Below are positions 60,524-64,000 of a stretch of DNA of 64,000 nt, in pieces. Source of the stretch: Kitasatospora cinereorecta (lineage in GTDB: Bacteria > Actinomycetota > Actinomycetes > Streptomycetales > Streptomycetaceae). The stretch is taken from contig NZ_JAMZDX010000009.1 in NCBI RefSeq assembly GCF_024172095.1, positions 248,001 to 312,000 on the forward strand. Reading direction: 5' to 3'. Made by a program: the position numbers and the translations under genes. The notes under the pieces are model-generated. The model was not told the DNA's origin. It did not search any database and saw only the letters and a list, made by a program, of their open reading frames with translations. Numbering within the stretch: the first letter of the stretch is position 1; each line of letters opens with the position of its first letter.

Positions 60524-61054
60524 ATGGGGGCTGAGGGCGGGGGCACTGCGCGGCGGATCGGTCTGCTGTACGTCGCGCTGAACGTGGTGGCGGTCGGGCT
60601 CTGGGCGCTCGTGCACTTCGGGTCCGAGACGCTGGCCGGCGCCGGGCTGGTGGGCGAGCGCGGCACGCTGAAGGTGACGAGCTGCCAGGATCGCGCGTAC
60701 TCCACCGATCACGGCGGCAGCGGCACGACCCACCACTGCTACGGCGACTTCCGCCCCGACAACGGCGGGCCGGAGGTTGAGGGCGTCGAGCTGAGGGGCG
60801 GTTCGGGTGATGCGTACCTGACGCCGAACTCGTGCAAGGGCAGCCGGTCGGACAAGCCCTGGTGGTGCGGGGGCGAGCATCCGGACTCGGTGCGCGCCCG
60901 CTACGTCCACGGCGACGCCTGGATCTGGGGGAGTGGCGCGGCCCTCCCGACCGGGGGCGCCCTGCTGGGGGCCGCCGTGGTCGGCGCGGGCTTGCTGATC
61001 GCCTCCCGCACCCTCAAGAAGCCCCGCCCGCGCCGGCTGGGCGGGTCCCCGTAG
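60524..61054 (+). CDS. Membrane protein with two helices and Cys-rich outer loop
   Basis: This 176-residue protein starts at ATG (MGAEGGGTARRIGLLYVALN). Helix 1 spans IGLLYVALNVVAVGLWALVH and helix 2 ALPTGGALLGAAVVGAGLLI. Between them lies an outer loop of about 100 residues with four Cys (TSCQDRAYST, HHCYGDFRPD, NSCKGSRSD, WWCGGEHP), suiting two disulfides. The tail is basic (KKPRPRRLGG). It follows the thiol-redox lipoprotein pair by 104 bases on the same strand, so it could be a substrate or partner, but that is inference. Similar proteins of unknown role are common in Streptomyces. Confidence 0.75.
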   Translation: MGAEGGGTARRIGLLYVALNVVAVGLWALVHFGSETLAGAGLVGERGTLKVTSCQDRAYSTDHGGSGTTHHCYGDFRPDNGGPEVEGVELRGGSGDAYLTPNSCKGSRSDKPWWCGGEHPDSVRARYVHGDAWIWGSGAALPTGGALLGAAVVGAGLLIASRTLKKPRPRRLGGSP

Positions 61055-61709
61055 CGCTCCGGGAGTCCGTGAGCGTCGGGTTTGCGCCGACCACGCCGGC
61101 CCTGGTGGTGGAGGGAGCGGCGCCGGCTGCAGGTGTTGATGGGTTCCGGCGTCGACCTCCGACCATGTCGGTGGCTTGTCGCCGACATTCTCACGGCCGG
61201 GACGGACGGACGGGTGCTGCTCGCGCGCCTCGACAGGCGGGCCCGCAGGCCCGTCCGGGAGGCGGCCGAGGACGGGGCGCGAGCTCGGCTGGGAGGTACT
61301 CGGCTACACGACCACGGACTGCTCCACAGCCGGCTCTGCAACGACCTGTACGAGGACGGCCTGCTGGAGCTCGGCGTGGAAACCGACGAACGCGGCCTGT
61401 CGCCTGGCCGGGAGGCTGCCGTACGGGGCGCCGTCCGGGCCAACGCGCGTGGTGACACCGAGCCGGTGACCTGGTTCCGTGGTTCGCCGCCGCTGCGGAC
61501 CCCGAAGGGGCCGTGCTGACGGCTCCTGATGCTCTGCTCACCGCGTGGGGATCGAAGTCAGGACCGATGGTTCGAAGCCGAGCAGTACGACGCCGGGGTG
61601 GGCCGCGTCGAGGCGGGGGTGTCCGAGCGTATGCCGCGCCATGTGGCACATCTGGCAGACTTCGTGTCCGACTGACGGTGTGTCAGCCGGAGATCGCGGC
61701 GGGGGCGGT
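61055..61709. other. Intergenic stretch, possible decayed gene
   Basis: A plus-strand frame at about 61195-61500 reads GRVLLARLDRRARRPVREAA and LGVETDERGLSPGREAAVRG, moderately coding in look, without a good start, ribosome site or known motif. It may be a remnant. Promoter of the kinase gene must lie near its end. Confidence 0.3.
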
Positions 61710-63608
61710 ATGTGGGGGCAGGGGACCGTGCTCGGCGGGCGCTACACGTTGGTGGAGCGGCTCGGGGGCGGTGCGATGGGCGACGTCTGGCAGGCCACCG
61801 ACGGGGTGCTGGAGCGGCGGGTCGCGGTGAAGATCCTGCTGCCGACGCTGCTGGACGACCCGCGGTTCGCCAGGCGGTTCCGCCGCGAGGCGACGATCGT
61901 GGCCGGGCTGAGCCACCCAGGCATCGTGGACGTGTACGACTACGGTGAGGCGGAGATCGAGACCGAGACCGGTTCCGGCAGCCGGGTGGCGTACATCGTC
62001 ATGGAGCTGATCGACGGTCGGCCGCTGAACGAGGTGCTCGCCGAGCGCGGGCCGCTGCCCGTGGCGGAGACGCTGGAGCTCGCCGCCCAGGTGGCGGATG
62101 CCTTGCACACCGCTCACCGGGCCGGCGTGGTGCACCGCGACCTGAAGCCGGCCAACCTGATGCTGCGCCGGGACGGCCGGATTGCCGTCACCGACTTCGG
62201 CATCGCGCGGTCCGCCTCGGGCACCAGGATCACCGCCACCCACGCCGTGATGGGCACGGCTCTGTACGTCGCACCGGAGCAGGTGGAGAACGGCGAGATC
62301 ACCGCCGCCTGCGACCTGTACTCGCTGGGCGTGGTCTGCTTCGAGATGCTCACCGGCGCGCCTCCGTTCACGGGTGGCGCCGTGCTGGAGGTCGTCCTCA
62401 AGCACGTACGCGAGCCGGCGCCGCCGCTGCCGGACTCCTTCTCGGTGGCAGTACGGGAGTTCGTGGCGCAGGCACTGGCCAAGCGGCCGGTGGACCGTTT
62501 TCCGGACGCCACGGTCATGGCGGCCGAGGCGCGGGCTGCGCTGGCCGCCGGTGGCGGCGGATCGGACCGGACCCTGCGGTTGGGCGCGCCGGTGGTCGCG
62601 GAGGCGTCGGCGGCTGCGGAGGTGCCGGCCGTCGGGCCGGACTCGGCGTCCGCGGTCGAGCCCGTGCCTCCGCCGGTCGCGGCCGAACCGAAGGCCGAGC
62701 CCGGCGGAGCCGTAGGGGCGACGGCGCCGGACGGGAAGCGATCGCGGTGGCGCGGGCGGCGGGTGCTGGTGCCGCTGATCGTGCCGGTGGTGATCTCCGT
62801 CGGGGCGGGCACGGTGTGGTTGGTCCAGACCTTGCCGTACCGCTTCGACGGATCGGGCCCGCGGGCGGGCGCTTCCGCACCGGCGTCGGGGGTGGGGCCG
62901 GGGGGAGCAGCGGCGTCACCGGGTGGACCGGGCGGGAGTGGCACCGCGTCGCCCCTGGTGTCCGGGCAGCCGACGGCCTCGGTCGGAGCGGGCGCGGACG
63001 CCGGCCAGAGTGCGGGCACAAACCCTGCCGGTGACACGGCGGTCGGTGGCGCGAGCGGCGGCGGAGCGGCTCAGGGGGCTTCGGTCGGCGGGGGCAGCGG
63101 CGGCGGGACCGCCCCCGGTCCGGGTCCCGGCCAGACCCGGACCACGGCGACGCCCACACCTGCGCCTGCCACCACTTCTCCGGGTGAGTCACATCCGGCC
63201 GACTGCGGCGGCGGCCGCTGGGGATACCTGGTGAACGTGGGCGACGGTCTGAAGGTCGGCCTGGCCGCCGACAGCCTTGCCGACGGTACCGCCGTTGTGA
63301 TGGGCGGCCGTACCGCGTACGGCTGGGTCCGCGGTCCGTCGGACGGCGTCGACATGTTCAGCGCCTGCAAGGCGGGCGCGCCCCGTCTGGGGAAGGTCGG
63401 CGTCGGGAGCGGGGAGGGCACGGTGGCCCTGGGCAGCGCCTACCCGTACGCGTGGGACTGGAAGGTGGTCGATGCGGGCGGTGGTGCCTCGTACCTCGAG
63501 GACTACCTCGGTCAGAACTGCCTGACCGACAACGGCGCCGGGAGGCAGCTCACCGTCACGCCCTGCGCGCAGGGCGACAACCGGCAGCTGTTCCGCGTGC
63601 CCGCGTGA
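61710..63608 (+). CDS. Membrane Ser/Thr protein kinase (PknB-like) with extracellular domain
   Basis: This 632-residue protein starts at ATG behind GGGGGCGG. The kinase domain (10-275) is complete: RYTLVERLGGGAMGDVWQAT (Gly loop), Lys41, HRDLKPANLM (Asp144), TDFGIARS (DFG 162-164) and APEQVENGEITAACDLYSLG. A Pro/Ala linker and one membrane helix (351-372, RVLVPLIVPVVISVGAGTVW) precede a Gly/Ala/Pro/Ser/Thr-rich tether, and a C-terminal domain of about 140 residues (WGYLVNVGDGLKVGLAADSL, GQNCLTDNGAGRQLTVTPCA) that resembles ricin-type or PASTA-free sensor modules. It probably senses a surface ligand and phosphorylates cytosolic targets. No phosphatase is adjacent. Confidence 0.9.
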   Translation: MWGQGTVLGGRYTLVERLGGGAMGDVWQATDGVLERRVAVKILLPTLLDDPRFARRFRREATIVAGLSHPGIVDVYDYGEAEIETETGSGSRVAYIVMELIDGRPLNEVLAERGPLPVAETLELAAQVADALHTAHRAGVVHRDLKPANLMLRRDGRIAVTDFGIARSASGTRITATHAVMGTALYVAPEQVENGEITAACDLYSLGVVCFEMLTGAPPFTGGAVLEVVLKHVREPAPPLPDSFSVAVREFVAQALAKRPVDRFPDATVMAAEARAALAAGGGGSDRTLRLGAPVVAEASAAAEVPAVGPDSASAVEPVPPPVAAEPKAEPGGAVGATAPDGKRSRWRGRRVLVPLIVPVVISVGAGTVWLVQTLPYRFDGSGPRAGASAPASGVGPGGAAASPGGPGGSGTASPLVSGQPTASVGAGADAGQSAGTNPAGDTAVGGASGGGAAQGASVGGGSGGGTAPGPGPGQTRTTATPTPAPATTSPGESHPADCGGGRWGYLVNVGDGLKVGLAADSLADGTAVVMGGRTAYGWVRGPSDGVDMFSACKAGAPRLGKVGVGSGEGTVALGSAYPYAWDWKVVDAGGGASYLEDYLGQNCLTDNGAGRQLTVTPCAQGDNRQLFRVPA

Positions 63609-64000
63609 CGACTCTCGGCCACGGGTGGTGGGGCTCATCTTGTGACTGCGCTTCATATGAGTGGCGGGTTCCGACACCGGCCGCAGCACGAGCGCTTCCC
63701 GCAGCGAACGACAAGCAACGTGCCCCTGCGTACCCGCGGATGTCCCCGCCGCGCCGGCCACCGTGTCGGTTGCTTCTGCGGTTGTGTCTCGGGGTTTGCT
63801 ACTCCCGGTTGCGTCAGCCCCTGCCGCAGGAGAGGGCCTTTCCCGCAGTTCAAAGTCTATTTGTCCATAGGCTGGCGGGAGTCGCGCGCCGACCGCGTGG
63901 TGGTTGTCCGTCGCGCGGTGGCCCGGTGGCACCGGGCAGCGGGCCACGGCCCGGTAAGGGCTGGTGGGGGAGAGGGTCGGGCGGGGAGGTCGGTGCTCGG
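63609..64000. other. Window end, no supportable gene
   Basis: Short frames on both strands only. AT-rich sequence around 63850 (TCAAAGTCTATTTGTCCATA) may be a promoter, but the gene it would serve lies beyond the window. Confidence 0.35.

Overview
High GC (roughly 70%), GTG/TTG starts, 4-nt GTGA overlaps, many short secreted proteins and a remnant of a telomere terminal protein (Tpg) point to a Streptomycetaceae actinomycete (Streptomyces or Kitasatospora), probably a chromosome arm or linear plasmid. Nothing in the window is an rRNA, tRNA or core-genome block. Several genes are broken, as is usual in arm DNA.

0-13 kb: end of a secreted protein, a DUF4262 protein, a ricin-type lectin, an IS5-type transposase relic, an MFS exporter under a perfect palindrome, the Tpg remnant, a GlxA-type regulator followed by a GAPDH gene, a membrane-tethered XRE-type protein, a small secreted protein, a G1 (glutamic) peptidase, and a divergent XRE/MmyB regulator and amidohydrolase pair.

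13-22 kb: the most mobile part. Two small unknown genes, a frameshifted SDR and a GNAT acetyltransferase lead into a nested arrangement of four ISL3-type terminal sequences (two direct, two inverted). They bracket two SUKH/SMI1-type putative immunity genes, a dead ISL3 transposase, an unknown acidic protein and a secreted NucA/NucB-type nuclease of lower GC. This is the best candidate for an unusual system here: a nuclease/immunity payload partitioned by IS ends.

22-36 kb: CDF-like membrane protein; ArsR regulator and MFS exporter sharing a 32-bp operator; GCS2-type carboxylate-amine ligase; a stress-type cluster (PRC-barrel, CsbD-like, coiled-coil membrane protein, TetR, DUF6131-like); desaturase debris; a DUF5937-type regulator; two secreted proteins; an alpha/beta hydrolase; a V8-like secreted protease; a fragmented membrane protein.

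36-48 kb: a NodB-type lipoprotein lacking the usual catalytic Asp, translationally coupled to a YVTN propeller lipoprotein; a CPBP protease divergent from a two-component system; an ABC exporter with an extra membrane subunit; a deoxyribosyltransferase-like protein and an aminoglycoside-phosphotransferase-like kinase; an SDR coupled to a FabH-like ketosynthase.

48-64 kb: small secreted proteins, a VC0807-type membrane protein, a TetR relic, a TPR-like protein, a 1206-residue WGR/DUF4132 protein, an ankyrin/HEAT-like protein, a two-lipoprotein thiol-redox pair (thioredoxin-like and DsbD-N-like) and a membrane Ser/Thr kinase. All functional names rest on motifs read by eye; no database search was run.
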